In this document: piece by piece, positions 1 through 5,439 of the stretch
Numbering within the stretch: position 1 is the first letter of the stretch
Layout: each line of letters starts with the position of its first letter
From: Syntrophomonadaceae bacterium
GTDB taxonomy: Bacteria > Bacillota > Dethiobacteria > DTU022
Reading direction: 5' to 3'
Assembly (NCBI GenBank): GCA_007136055.1
Contig: SLHT01000042.1
Span: 1-5,799 of the forward strand
Length of the DNA stretch: 5,799 nucleotides
Made by a program: the position numbers and the translations under genes
The notes under the pieces: generated by a model
Seen by the model: only the letters and a program-made list of their open reading frames with translations
Database searches by the model: none
What the model was told of the DNA's origin: nothing

Positions 1-72
1 GAACGAGGTGCAGAAGGTCATCTGATTGGCCGTATCATTACCGGCTCTCCCGGTCAGATCACGGTTGTTTAA
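1..72 (+). CDS. 3' end of an unrecognised upstream gene (partial)
   Basis: An open frame enters from the left edge in frame 1 and ends at TAA 70-72, giving the last 23 residues of a protein that ends in GRIITGSPGQITVV. The codon use looks like real coding sequence, and the base composition shifts to strongly A+T-rich right after the stop. I do not recognise the family from this tail and assign no function. No G+C-rich hairpin with a T-run follows the stop, so read-through into the downstream operon cannot be excluded. However, the 367-base gap suggests a separate transcription unit. Confidence 0.6.
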   Translation, partial: ERGAEGHLIGRIITGSPGQITVV

Positions 73-276
73 TTGGCTAAAAGTTTATTTTACTTATTGT
101 TCCTGATTACAACTTATAATTTATTAAATTACATCGATAACAGGATTGAAAGAATGACATTTTTACTAATTGTAGACTCAAGCGAGCGTAAAGCGAATAA
201 AAAACAATTATTTCATGGGTTAATAGTTGAACATGTTAAATATTTATGAATTTAAAAAACCAGGCAGGATAATTTA

Positions 277-369
277 ATGGAAATGTCGAAAACCAACACT
301 ATAGACCAGGAATATCGCAATTGTCTGTTAATTATATCTTGCATAAAGAGGAGGTGGAAGGAGGGGTAA
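277..369 (+). other. possible 30-codon small ORF in the leader
   Basis: ATG 277 follows AGGCAGGA (262-269) at a spacing of 7 bases, a plausible ribosome binding site. It reads 30 codons to TAA 367-369. The predicted peptide starts MEMSKTNTIDQEY and has a short hydrophobic patch (CLLIISC) followed by a basic tail. The last codons are formed by the purine-rich SD tract itself, and the next possible start (TTG 370) abuts the stop. I do not recognise it. An ORF this short in A+T-rich DNA can easily be chance, so only the SD spacing and the head-to-tail arrangement support it. Confidence 0.15.
349..364 (+). promoter_or_regulatory. two tandem Shine-Dalgarno sequences with no obvious gene
   Basis: AGGAGGT at 349-355 and AGGAGG at 359-364 are both near-perfect complements of the 16S rRNA 3' end. 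They lie 85 and 76 bases before the first ATG of the HdrCB gene, too far to serve it directly. The only start codon at a usable distance is TTG 370, five bases after the second site. They may drive a leader peptide, act as a ribosome standby site, or be part of an RNA control element. Confidence 0.45.
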
Positions 370-429
370 TTGTATCTTAAAATCAAACCGGTAAGCCGAA
401 CCGGTTTTACCGGGAGCATTGTAGTATAA
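370..429 (+). other. possible 19-codon leader peptide ORF
   Basis: TTG 370 lies 5 bases after AGGAGG 359-364 and opens a 19-codon frame ending at TAA 427-429, 10 bases before the first ATG of the HdrCB gene. The predicted peptide begins MYLKIKPVSRTGF. It has no run of a single amino acid that would point to classical attenuation. Its codons span the three ACCGG(T) motifs, so translating it would melt those hairpins. It could supply ribosomes to the SD-poor downstream start by re-initiation. This is a hypothesis from layout only, and the ORF may be chance. Confidence 0.25.
385..413. repeat. triple ACCGG(T) motif forming two competing inverted repeats
   Basis: AAACCGGT (385-392) and ACCGGTTT (400-407) form a perfect 8-bp inverted repeat around a 7-base spacer. 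CCGGTAA (388-394) and TTACCGG (407-413) form a second perfect 7-bp inverted repeat that uses overlapping bases, so only one of the two can form. ACCGGT occurs at 387-392 and 400-405, and ACCGG at 409-413. No T-run follows, so it is not a standard terminator. It could be an operator for a dimeric repressor near the 425-430 TATAAT box, or an RNA switch. Confidence 0.5.
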
Positions 430-430
430 T
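425..430 (+). promoter_or_regulatory. possible -10 box (TATAAT)
   Basis: A perfect TATAAT hexamer lies 10 to 28 bases upstream of the candidate start codons of the first operon gene. The -35 position at 16-18 bp spacing falls in CCGGTTTT (401-408), which is a poor match to TTGACA and lies inside the ACCGG(T) repeat. A promoter here would need an activator or could be blocked by a repressor at the repeat. Transcription would start near 437, giving a nearly leaderless mRNA. Because the box also falls in an A+T-rich stretch, a chance match is possible. Confidence 0.3.
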
Positions 431-439
431 AATTACTTA

Positions 440-1594
440 ATGATGCGGGGTATGCTAATGAGTACCGAGATGCAAACGTTTACCGAAAAATATGATCTGC
501 TTGGTTGTATCCAATGTGGTCGTTGTACCGGCGGTTGTCCGGTTACTGTTCGGGCCGATTTAAATGTTCGTCAATTTGTAAATGATGCTTATGATGAAGA
601 AAAACTTGATGAACTGGCGAAACTGGCAGAAATATGGGATTGTACAGCCTGTCATACCTGCGCTGTGCGCTGTCCCAAGGGTCTGAAGCCGCTTGAAGTT
701 CTAATCGGCCTGCGTACAATGATAGTCGAGAGCGGCAAAGTCGAACCGACAGTGCGCGATGCCCTGCAGAGCGTTCTCCTTGAGGGTAATCCCTGGGAGA
801 AGTCTAGGGCAACCCGTTTGGATTGGATGGAAGGTTTGGATGTCAAGATTGCTGATCCTGAAGAACATGTAGAGAACCTTTTTTTCGTATGCTGCACTAT
901 TGCCTATGACCCCCGGGTCAAGGCCGTGGCTCAGAACATGGTTAAACTGCTGAACAAGGCCGGTGTCGACTATGCTTTCCTTCCTGAGGATGAATCCTGC
1001 TGCGGCAGTGAAGTGTTTACCCTCGGTGAAGAGGGGCTTTTCGAAATGCAGGTCGAAGATAATTCGGATTACTTAAATGAATATCAGGCAGAGCGGATTG
1101 TTACGCTTTCACCGCACTGTTTTACTACCTTCAAAACTCACTACCCTGATCTTAAAACGCCCGTTGTTCACTACACCCAGTTGTTAGTTGAATTGATCAA
1201 TGATGGCAAGCTGACCTGGAAGGGCGAATTACCGAAAAAAATTGTTTACCATGATCCCTGCTACCTCGGTAAGCAGGGTGGTATCTATGACGAACCGCGG
1301 GAAATCTTAAAGAGTATTCCGGGAGTGGAATTGGTAGAATTTGATCGCCGCCGTGAGCGCAGTCTTTGCTGTGAGGGAGGCGGAGGCAAGATGTGGGTGG
1401 AATCGGAATCGAAGAAGGAACGGCTTTCCGAAACGCGGATTAAAGACGCCAAAGAATTGGGTGCCGATATTGTGGCCGTTGCCTGTCCGTTTTGTGTGCT
1501 GACTCTTGAAGATTCCATGAAAGGCTTAGGTTTAGAGGAAGAAATGCGCGTAGCTGAAATCATGGAGCTTCTTGGTGAATTGATGGAAGAATAA
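440..1594 (+). CDS. HdrC-HdrB fusion: soluble (Fe-S)-binding heterodisulfide reductase-like protein
   Basis: The 384-residue protein starts with an HdrC-type ferredoxin domain. It has two [4Fe-4S] motifs: C23-x2-C26-x2-C29-x3-C33-P and C68-x2-C71-x2-C74-x3-C78-P. An HdrB-like part with two CCG domains follows. The second is complete: DPC274, C310-C311, then C349-P-F-C352. The first has C151-C152, C187-C188-G and SPHC227, with Ser at position 224 where related proteins commonly have the first Cys of CPHC. There is no signal peptide or membrane helix, so it is cytoplasmic and unlike the membrane-bound HdrE/NarI-fused ETF oxidoreductases. In the HdrB family such Cys sets bind non-cubane clusters that pass electrons or split disulfides. 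With ETF and HdrA as neighbours, an electron-wire role is the best inference. GlpC, GlcF or LutA-type dehydrogenase subunits are related alternatives. Start choice is open: ATGs at 440, 443, 452 and 458 are possible, and a stop at 422-424 blocks longer forms. Only 458 has even a weak SD (GGGG, 447-450). Confidence 0.88.
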   Translation: MMRGMLMSTEMQTFTEKYDLLGCIQCGRCTGGCPVTVRADLNVRQFVNDAYDEEKLDELAKLAEIWDCTACHTCAVRCPKGLKPLEVLIGLRTMIVESGKVEPTVRDALQSVLLEGNPWEKSRATRLDWMEGLDVKIADPEEHVENLFFVCCTIAYDPRVKAVAQNMVKLLNKAGVDYAFLPEDESCCGSEVFTLGEEGLFEMQVEDNSDYLNEYQAERIVTLSPHCFTTFKTHYPDLKTPVVHYTQLLVELINDGKLTWKGELPKKIVYHDPCYLGKQGGIYDEPREILKSIPGVELVEFDRRRERSLCCEGGGGKMWVESESKKERLSETRIKDAKELGADIVAVACPFCVLTLEDSMKGLGLEEEMRVAEIMELLGELMEE

Positions 1595-1595
1595 G

Positions 1596-1610
1596 CAGAT
1601 ATTTAATCTG
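1596..1610. repeat. small inverted repeat before the etfB ribosome binding site
   Basis: CAGAT (1596-1600) and ATCTG (1606-1610) form a 5-bp stem with a 5-base loop, one base after the HdrCB stop codon and two bases before the etfB SD. A weak mRNA hairpin here could affect ribosome entry at etfB. A stem this short is common by chance. Confidence 0.2.
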
Positions 1611-1612
1611 GT

Positions 1613-1619
1613 AGGAGGT
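1613..1619 (+). promoter_or_regulatory. etfB ribosome binding site selecting a TTG start
   Basis: AGGAGGT lies 9 bases before TTG 1629. The nearby ATG at 1622 is only 2 bases away and in another frame. A TGA at 1623-1625 lies in the etfB frame directly upstream. The SD spacing therefore points to TTG as the etfB start codon. Confidence 0.85.
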
Positions 1620-1628
1620 GCATGATCA

Positions 1629-2417
1629 TTGAAGACTTTAGTTTGTATCAAGTATGTGCCCGATACTTCCGAAGCGGAAGTAAAGTTAAACCCCGACGGT
1701 CTTACCGTTGATGACAGTCGTTTTTCATTCGACATCAATGATGCTGATAATTATGCCGTTGAAGAATCGGTTTTAATCAAAGAAGCGCAAGGTGGCGAAG
1801 TAACCGTTCTCTCAATCGGACCGAAAAAATCTGAAGTTATGATCCGCATGGCCATGGCCAAAGGGTGCGATAAAGCAGTTCGCATCGAGGATGATAGAGT
1901 GGCTGCTCACGATCCCCTGATGGTGGCTAAAGTTCTCGCCGGCGGGATCAAGGGACAGGAATTTGACCTGGTGCTGACCGGCTGTATGGCCAATGATGAC
2001 TGGCATATGGCGACAGGGGTGGCCCTGGCCGAAGAACTGGGAGTTAACCATGCCTCCATGGTTAACAAAGTTGAACTGCTTGACGGTAAAGTTAAAGTCA
2101 ACCGTGAGCTTGAAGGTGGATTAATGGAAGTGGTTGAACTTGAACTTCCGGCCGTATTAACTATACAGACCGGCATCAACGAGCCTCGCTATGCCCCGAT
2201 ACGCGGTATTCGCCAGGCCCAGAAAAAAGAACTTAATGTTGTCAACCTCGACGACTTAGGCATGGATCCAGGCTCAGTGAGTGCAGATGCTTCCCAGGTT
2301 GTCTTAGAAAAACTATACATTCCGGAAGTTGAATCTACTGCTGAATTCATTGAGGGTGAGCCTGAAGAAAAGGCTGAAAAACTGGCGTCTATCCTGCAAA
2401 AGGGAGGCTTAGTGTAA
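1629..2417 (+). CDS. etfB: electron transfer flavoprotein beta subunit
   Basis: The 262-residue protein has the usual EtfB length and N-terminus (MKTLVCIKYVPDT). It also has the family signature in residues 158-190 (VNREL, GGLMEVVEL, LPAVLTIQ, TGINEPRYAP). EtfB pairs with EtfA in the cytoplasm and binds AMP in ordinary ETFs or a second FAD in bifurcating ETFs. The loop at residues 118-138 reads GCMANDDWHMATG. It departs from the GxQAIDGDTAQVG-like sequence I would expect in well-studied ETFs, while keeping the following LAEELG helix start. This suggests a separate ETF branch and leaves the type of second nucleotide open. Translation starts at TTG, supported by an ideal SD and an in-frame stop just upstream. 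The stop TAA 2415-2417 shares one base with the etfA ATG. A 10-bp perfect inverted repeat lies in the coding sequence at 2043-2066. Confidence 0.95.
   Translation: MKTLVCIKYVPDTSEAEVKLNPDGLTVDDSRFSFDINDADNYAVEESVLIKEAQGGEVTVLSIGPKKSEVMIRMAMAKGCDKAVRIEDDRVAAHDPLMVAKVLAGGIKGQEFDLVLTGCMANDDWHMATGVALAEELGVNHASMVNKVELLDGKVKVNRELEGGLMEVVELELPAVLTIQTGINEPRYAPIRGIRQAQKKELNVVNLDDLGMDPGSVSADASQVVLEKLYIPEVESTAEFIEGEPEEKAEKLASILQKGGLV
2043..2066. repeat. perfect 10-bp inverted repeat inside etfB
   Basis: GTTAACCATG (2043-2052) and CATGGTTAAC (2057-2066) are exact reverse complements separated by the 4-base loop CCTC. In the etfB reading frame this encodes residues 139-146, VNHASMVN, so the codons themselves are mirrored. 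A 10-bp perfect stem with a tetraloop would be stable in mRNA. Confidence 0.7.
2401..2407 (+). promoter_or_regulatory. etfA ribosome binding site within the etfB 3' end
   Basis: AGGGAGG lies 9 bases before ATG 2417 and inside the last codons of etfB. Together with the TAATG stop/start overlap this indicates translational coupling, which would support equal amounts of the two ETF subunits. Confidence 0.75.
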
Positions 2418-3388
2418 TGGGTAACGTTTTAGTATTGGCGGAACACCGCCAGGGAGCGCTAAGAGATGTTTCCTTTGAAATGTTAGCAGTGGCCCCCAAG
2501 ATAGCTGAAGGTATGGGTGGCGAAACAGCAGTACTTTTGCTTGGCAGTGGTCTGGACGATATGGCCAAGAAGATGACTGAATACGGCGTTAAGGTCATGG
2601 TTGTCGACGATCCTGCTTTTGAAAATTTTAACGCCGAAAAATACCAGATAGCCCTATCGGCTATAGTTGATGAACTGAATCCTGCGGTTTTGATGACCGG
2701 CCATACTGCCCAGGGGGTCGATTTTATGCCCGCCCTGGCCGTGGAGAAAAAAATGCCCCTTGTTTCTGATGTGGTTGGGCTTGACTACGAAGATGGAACC
2801 CTGAAAGCGACTCGCACTCTTTATTCGGGTAAAGTTAATGCCGTGGTTGCTTTTAAGCCTGCCGATACTTGCCTGGTTACTTTCAGAGAGGGTGCAGTAG
2901 AAGCGCCTGAGACATCAGCAGCGGGTGAAGTGGAAAAATTGGATTCGCCGCTGAAAGAAGATGTGACTTACCGAAAATTTGTCGAATACGTTGAAGCCGA
3001 AGTCGGCGATGTTGATATCACTCAATCCGATATTTTAGTGGCTATCGGTCGCGGGCTTAAAGAAGACAAAAACCTTCCGGAAATTGAAGCGCTGGCTGAA
3101 GCAATTAAAGCCGATCTTGCCGGTTCCAGGGCGGCAACTGATGCAGGTTGGATTCCCCATGACCGCCAGGTTGGCACTTCAGGTAAAACAGTTAAACCGA
3201 AGCTTTATATAGCTCTTGGCGTATCCGGAGCTTTCCAGCACCTGGCCGGAATGAAAGGGGCTAAGACAATTGTGGCCATCAATAAAGATCCCGAGGCTCC
3301 AATTTTTTCAGTGGCCGACTACGCTATTGTCGATGACATGTTCAAAGTTTTGCCCAAGTTAACCGAAAAGCTCAAGGAGCTTAAATAA
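2417..3388 (+). CDS. etfA: electron transfer flavoprotein alpha subunit
   Basis: The 323-residue protein has the usual EtfA length. Its N-terminal domain runs to about residue 195 and is followed by the conserved C-terminal FAD domain. FAD-site elements are visible: GSR238 (equivalent to human alpha-Arg249), QVGTSGKTV (251-259), GVSGAFQH275LAG (His equivalent to human alpha-His286), [11 protein letters not shown] (287-297) and the D301 region. In the QVGQTGK motif of human ETF, Gln and Thr are replaced here by Thr254 and Ser255. Ser255 sits where human alpha-Thr266 contacts flavin N5, so a hydroxyl is kept. With EtfB it forms a soluble heterodimer that moves electrons between flavin dehydrogenases and an iron-sulfur partner. 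The HdrCB and HdrA genes on either side suggest those proteins are the partner, instead of membrane ETF:quinone oxidoreductase. Whether this ETF bifurcates cannot be settled from motifs alone. Confidence 0.96.
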   Translation: MGNVLVLAEHRQGALRDVSFEMLAVAPKIAEGMGGETAVLLLGSGLDDMAKKMTEYGVKVMVVDDPAFENFNAEKYQIALSAIVDELNPAVLMTGHTAQGVDFMPALAVEKKMPLVSDVVGLDYEDGTLKATRTLYSGKVNAVVAFKPADTCLVTFREGAVEAPETSAAGEVEKLDSPLKEDVTYRKFVEYVEAEVGDVDITQSDILVAIGRGLKEDKNLPEIEALAEAIKADLAGSRAATDAGWIPHDRQVGTSGKTVKPKLYIALGVSGAFQHLAGMKGAKTIVAINKDPEAPIFSVADYAIVDDMFKVLPKLTEKLKELK

Positions 3389-3420
3389 GGTCAACTAGCT
3401 TCACAAGGGCTAATCTTTGC

Positions 3421-3426
3421 GGGAGG
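3421..3426 (+). promoter_or_regulatory. ribosome binding site of the hdrA-like gene
   Basis: GGGAGG directly abuts ATG 3427 with no spacer, which rules that codon out as an efficient start. The in-frame ATG at 3439 is 12 bases away, slightly long but usable, and gives the N-terminus MTEKPKVGVYICHCG. Start 3439 is therefore preferred. Confidence 0.6.
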
Positions 3427-3438
3427 ATGAAAAACCAG

Positions 3439-5439
3439 ATGACGGAAAAACCAAAAGTGGGCGTCTATATCTGTCACTGTGGAATTAATATTTCTTCGAC
3501 AGTGGATGTGGATGCAGTTGCAGAATTTGCACAAAAACTGCCTGATGTAAAAGTGGCGCGTACCTATTCTTACATGTGTTCCGATCCCGGACAGGTCCTG
3601 ATCAAGAAAGATATAAAGGACCAGGGGTTAAATAGAATAGTTGTCGCTTCCTGCTCACCCCGCATGCACGAGCCGACATTCAGGAAGGCGATTGCGGAGG
3701 CGGGCGTGAACCCCTATTTTCTTGAGATGGCCAATATTAGGGAGCAGTGCTCCTGGGTCCATGAAGATATCGAAGAGGGTACAGCCAAGGCAGAAAAGCT
3801 GGTTTCCGCTTCTGTAGCCAAAGTTAGGTTGCTCGAAGCGCTCGAAACCAAAGAAGTAGATGCAGAGCCTGCCGCCCTGGTTATCGGGGCGGGCATTGCC
3901 GGCATTCAAGCTGCTTTGGACATTGCTGATGCGGGTTTTAAGGTATATTTGGTTGAAAAGACCCCCTCAGTAGGTGGTCGGATGGCCCAGCTGGATAAAA
4001 CCTTTCCTACGCTTGACTGCTCGGCATGTATTCTAACTCCAAAAATGGTCGATGCTGCCAGTCACCCCAATATCGAACTCTTAAGCTACTCTGAAGTTGA
4101 AGAGATTAACGGGTTTGTCGGCAACTTTGACGTTAGGGTGCGTAAAAAAGCGCGCTATGTTGATTTTGACAAATGTACCGGTTGCGGCGACTGCGCTACG
4201 GAATGCCGGGTTAAAGACCGTTTTCCGAGCGAGTTCGACCAGGGTATGGGCAAACGTTCAGCAATATACCTGCCCTTCCCCCAGGCGGTCCCGGCGAAGT
4301 ATACCATTGATGCCGAGAACTGCCTTTACTTAAGCAAGGGCAAATGCGGCAAGAGCCCTAAATGCCAGGATGTTTGCGGAGCAGGGGCGATCAACTTCGA
4401 ACAGAAAGATGAATTTGTTGAGTTCAAGGTCGGCGCTGTTATAGTGGCGACTGGCTTTGATCCCTTTGATGCTTCACGCAAACCCGAATACGGTTACGAT
4501 GATTATCCCAACGTGATCACAGGCATGGAGATGGAACGCCTCGTTTCCGCATCGGGACCGACCGGAGGCAAAGTTAAAATCTTTAATGGCGAGGAAGAAA
4601 TTGAACCGAAAGAGGTAGCTTTGATCAAGTGTGTCGGTTCGCGCGATGAGAGCGTCGGTAACGAGTACTGTTCCAGGGTCTGCTGCATGTATGTGGCCAA
4701 ACAGGCTCACCTGATCAGAGATAAATTGCCTGATGCAAAGATCAGGATTTACTACATGGATGTCAGGGCCTTTGGAAAAGGTTTTGAAGAGTTCTACGAT
4801 CGGGTTCGCCGCGAAAATGTTCGTTATATCCGCGGTAACCCCTCTGAAATATTTAAGCGGGGCAAAAAGCTTGTCGTCAAGGTCGAAGACACACTAACCT
4901 CGACACCGCTTGAAGATGAAGTAGACATGGTTGTATTGGGGGTAGGTTTAGAACCGCGTGCCGACATGCGCGGGGTGATGGACCTGCTTCGGCTGTCCCA
5001 GTCGCCTGACGGCTTCTTCTTAGAAGCGCATCCCAAGCTTCGGCCCGTTGATACAGCCACGGACGGCGTATTTTTAGCCGGTTGCGCCCAGGGTCCGAAA
5101 GATATTCCCGATACAGTAGCTCAGGCCAAGGGAGCTGCTGCTTCGGCGATGATCCCGCTGGCCAGGGGTAAAGTTACAATCAATGCCCAGGTTGCTATAG
5201 TCAATGAAGCAACCTGCCGGGGCTGTGCTTTTTGTGTAAACATCTGCCCCTATACCGCTATCGAAATGGTCACCGTAAACCGCTTTGGCAACGAAGTGGA
5301 AGTAGCCCGGGTTAACGAAGCCCTCTGTAAAGGTTGCGGTTCATGTTCGGCTGCCTGTTTGTCTGACTCAATCCAGCCGAAGTCGTTCCGCGACAGCCAG
5401 ATCTTACCGCAGATTGCAGCATTGGGGGTCATGAGATGA
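3439..5439 (+). CDS. hdrA: HdrA-like FAD and iron-sulfur subunit (CoB-CoM heterodisulfide reductase A family)
   Basis: The protein has 666 residues from ATG 3439, close to the usual HdrA length. The N-terminal domain has ICHCG (C12, C14), C47 and C72. A thioredoxin-reductase-like FAD domain begins at GAGIAG (150-155), followed by DCSAC (194-197). An inserted ferredoxin has C246-x2-C249-x2-C252-x3-C256, then C295, C303, C309 and C313. The flavin domain resumes with KCVGSR (C398), YCSRVCC (411-416) and GVFLAGCAQGPKDIPDTV (543-560). Two C-terminal motifs are C593-x2-C596-x2-C599-x3-C603-P and C630-x2-C633-x2-C636-x3-C640. In methanogens HdrA carries the bifurcating FAD and links HdrBC to MvhD. 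Here it follows ETF and is translationally coupled to mvhD, so the same hub role with ETF as a redox partner is inferred. Only C603 of the four ferredoxin-type motif ends keeps the usual Pro. QmoA/QmoB-like proteins are relatives, but the ferredoxin tail and mvhD favour HdrA. Confidence 0.93.
   Translation: MTEKPKVGVYICHCGINISSTVDVDAVAEFAQKLPDVKVARTYSYMCSDPGQVLIKKDIKDQGLNRIVVASCSPRMHEPTFRKAIAEAGVNPYFLEMANIREQCSWVHEDIEEGTAKAEKLVSASVAKVRLLEALETKEVDAEPAALVIGAGIAGIQAALDIADAGFKVYLVEKTPSVGGRMAQLDKTFPTLDCSACILTPKMVDAASHPNIELLSYSEVEEINGFVGNFDVRVRKKARYVDFDKCTGCGDCATECRVKDRFPSEFDQGMGKRSAIYLPFPQAVPAKYTIDAENCLYLSKGKCGKSPKCQDVCGAGAINFEQKDEFVEFKVGAVIVATGFDPFDASRKPEYGYDDYPNVITGMEMERLVSASGPTGGKVKIFNGEEEIEPKEVALIKCVGSRDESVGNEYCSRVCCMYVAKQAHLIRDKLPDAKIRIYYMDVRAFGKGFEEFYDRVRRENVRYIRGNPSEIFKRGKKLVVKVEDTLTSTPLEDEVDMVVLGVGLEPRADMRGVMDLLRLSQSPDGFFLEAHPKLRPVDTATDGVFLAGCAQGPKDIPDTVAQAKGAAASAMIPLARGKVTINAQVAIVNEATCRGCAFCVNICPYTAIEMVTVNRFGNEVEVARVNEALCKGCGSCSAACLSDSIQPKSFRDSQILPQIAALGVMR

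Larger units (their letters stand above)
73..439. other. A+T-rich intergenic and leader region upstream of the operon
   Basis: This gap of 367 bases holds no recognisable protein gene or RNA gene. The left part (73-260) is very A+T-rich. It has a TATAAT at 115-120 without a good -35 element at the right distance, and an AACATGTT palindrome at 230-237. The right part (about 345-430) differs: a purine-rich stretch with two SD-like sequences, then three ACCGG(T) motifs, then a second TATAAT at 425-430. No rho-independent terminator for the upstream gene is visible. The region most likely carries the operon promoter and its control sites. Confidence 0.6.

Noticed and set aside
115..120. TATAAT as a promoter -10 box in the left intergenic part
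   Set aside because: No TTGACA-like element lies 15-19 bases upstream and the surrounding DNA is very A+T-rich, so a chance match is likely.
227..240. AACATGTT palindrome with matching flanks as an SOS-type operator
   Set aside because: Half-site spacing does not fit the Gram-positive LexA box (GAAC-N4-GTTC), and one flank position mismatches.
154..249. 31-codon ORF in the A+T-rich gap with a weak AGGA 8 bases upstream
   Set aside because: It is short, has an ordinary composition, and has no link to neighbouring signals; expected by chance in this sequence.
3389..3438. Possible terminator or internal promoter between etfA and hdrA
   Set aside because: The short gap contains no G+C-rich hairpin with T-run and no clear -35/-10 pair, so the genes are treated as one operon.
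4097..4333. 78-codon + strand frame inside hdrA
   Set aside because: It overlaps the conserved inserted ferredoxin of HdrA in another frame and has no SD or family resemblance.
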